Assembly: GCA_019321725.1 (NCBI GenBank)
Contig: CM033106.1
Location: 25,966,118 to 26,030,117 of the forward strand
Direction: 5' to 3'
DNA from: Paulownia fortunei
Taxonomy: Eukaryota; Streptophyta; Magnoliopsida; Lamiales; Paulowniaceae
Length of the DNA stretch: 64,000 nt
Shown: in pieces, positions 63,019-64,000 of the stretch
Layout of the letters: each line of letters starts with the position of its first letter
How positions within the stretch are numbered: the stretch's first letter is position 1
The notes under the pieces: generated by a model
The model's database searches: none
What the model saw: the letters and a program-made list of their open reading frames with translations, nothing else
What the model was told of the DNA's origin: nothing
Translations under genes and position numbers: made by a program

Positions 63019-63678
63019 ATGTCTCTTAGACAGAGATCATCAGTTTCTAATCAACCATCCACCTCTGTCACCACCGCTCCTCCTATCGTTACACGCAATG
63101 ACGACATGGATTCACCAAAGCCGCCGCCGCCACCTCCCCAGAGCGCTCTCTCTCAAGCCTTGGAAAGCTCGGCACATCTAGCCAACCTCCTCCCAACAGG
63201 CACCCTTTTGGCCTTTCAACTCCTAACGCCTATCTTCACCAACGGCGGCTCATGTGACGCTGCCACACAACCCATGACCTTCATCCTCCTGGTCATACTG
63301 GCTGTTTCCTGCTTCCTTGCCTCTTTCACCGATAGCATCAAGGCCTCGGATGGCCAAGTATATTATGGTTTCGTGACGTTGAAGGGGCTGTGGCTGTTTG
63401 ACTACTCCAATGCAGCAACCTCAGGGCTGCCTGACCTGAGCAAGTACAGGTTGAATTTCATTGATGTGGTTCATGCTGTTCTGTCTGTGCTTGTGTTTGT
63501 TGCAGTGGCTTTGAGGGATAAGAATGTGGTGAGCTGTTTTTATCCCAGGCCAGGGCGTGAGGCTCAGGAGGTGTTGGATATTGCTCCTATTGGAATTGGG
63601 CTCATTTCTAGTTTGTTGTTTGTGATATTTCCAACTCAAAGGCATGGTATCGGTTTCCCTGTTACACGAGACAGATGA
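63019..63678 (+). CDS. DMP (DUF679) membrane protein
   Basis: A single-exon gene for 219 residues, the typical size of the plant-specific DMP family (DUF679). These are multi-pass proteins of endomembranes and plasma membrane; members are linked to senescence and, for the DMP8/9 group, to gamete fusion. Residues 1-40 are disordered and end in a proline run (SPKPPPPPP). Signature motifs follow: SAHLANLLPTGTLLAFQLLTPIF with GGSCD, then a second span in MTFILLVILAVSCFLASFTDS. FVTLKGLWLFDY lies in the loop, and further spans are DVVHAVLSVLVFVAVAL and IGIGLISSLLFVIFP, giving four membrane segments. The start AAGAATGTC is the first ATG of the frame and fits the family's variable N-terminus. I cannot tell which DMP paralogue it is. 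Confidence 0.96.
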   Translation: MSLRQRSSVSNQPSTSVTTAPPIVTRNDDMDSPKPPPPPPQSALSQALESSAHLANLLPTGTLLAFQLLTPIFTNGGSCDAATQPMTFILLVILAVSCFLASFTDSIKASDGQVYYGFVTLKGLWLFDYSNAATSGLPDLSKYRLNFIDVVHAVLSVLVFVAVALRDKNVVSCFYPRPGREAQEVLDIAPIGIGLISSLLFVIFPTQRHGIGFPVTRDR

Positions 63679-64000
63679 TCTTTTCTTTTAAGTCAATAAA
63701 ATTTGATTGTAGTTGCGTAAGTGTTGGTTGATTATGCTTTTGGTGATTGTGCTGTATTTAAAGAATTTCATTCTCTCAAGTATGTTTGATGTGTCCCTCT
63801 GCTTGCACTTATCTATTTAACCCTGACTTGTCCGTCTGAAAGATTGTCTAAAAACAAAGATTAGATGGGCAGAGCAGCTGTTCAAAATAGTGGTCTTAAC
63901 TTCCTTGAATTGACCAAAAAACTGGAACTTCAAATGCCGCAGACGGCAGGAGGATTATAGCATAAGGTGAACGGCATCAATTTCAACTATTCTAAAGAGC
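63679..64000. other. DMP 3' UTR and downstream sequence
   Basis: A canonical AATAAA poly(A) signal occurs at 63695-63700, just after the stop. The remainder to the window edge has mixed composition with no gene called. Confidence 0.6.

Noticed and set aside
1..64000. CRISPR arrays, operons, ribosome binding sites, rRNA and known miRNA precursors
   Set aside because: None was found. The window is plant nuclear DNA; reading for common conserved plant miRNA sequences gave no match, and the tandem repeats seen are microsatellites or simple duplications.

Overview
The window is nuclear DNA from a flowering plant, almost certainly a dicot. The non-coding DNA is strongly AT-rich, genes have GT-AG introns of about 90 bp to 2 kb, and every recognisable protein has a plant-type architecture: a CLAVATA1-class receptor kinase, an ECT-type YTH protein, a type I MADS-box factor, a plant class I carboxylesterase and a DMP/DUF679 protein. 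An asterid such as a member of the Lamiales is my guess from protein flavour only. No prokaryotic, organellar or viral gene block was seen.

Layout. 1-10 kb: AT-rich intergenic DNA with no supported gene. 10.1-13.4 kb (+): a BAM3-type LRR receptor kinase with one intron. 13.4-18 kb: intergenic, dominated by a ~1 kb tandem duplication followed by a large inverted repeat. 18-24.5 kb (+): a YTH-domain m6A reader with a non-coding leader exon and nine coding exons. 25.9-27.2 kb (-): a type I MADS-box gene. 28.7-35.3 kb (+): a ten-exon TruA-family tRNA pseudouridine synthase whose introns hold transposon debris. 37.0-45.1 kb (-): a bromodomain protein with eight coding exons, one of only 24 nt. 47.9-48.5 kb (-): a decayed En/Spm-like transposon gene. 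49.8-54.6 kb: two ~2.2 kb solo LTRs of one retrotransposon family in opposite orientation, 376 bp apart. 55.7-58.0 kb (-): a two-exon carboxylesterase-family gene that has lost its nucleophilic serine. 58-63 kb: AT-rich intergenic. 63.0-63.7 kb (+): a single-exon DMP membrane protein.

The genes are ordinary, independently transcribed plant genes with no sign of a metabolic cluster. Three belong to gene-expression control at different levels: chromatin reading (bromodomain), m6A reading (YTH) and tRNA modification (TruA). BAM3 and DMP are membrane proteins, and the MADS factor belongs to a class known mostly from gametophyte and endosperm.

I did not find a convincing undescribed multi-gene system. 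The points most worth a second look are the carboxylesterase with Ser-to-Ala and HGGG-to-HGGD changes (a possible non-catalytic, receptor-like member), the tail-to-tail solo-LTR pair that could form a 2.2 kb hairpin, the duplication and palindrome at 14.6-17.2 kb, a duplicated decoy splice acceptor in the YTH gene, and the two uORFs before the TruA start. Exon borders were assigned by eye from GT/AG sites, reading frame and family similarity; all coding exon sums keep frame.
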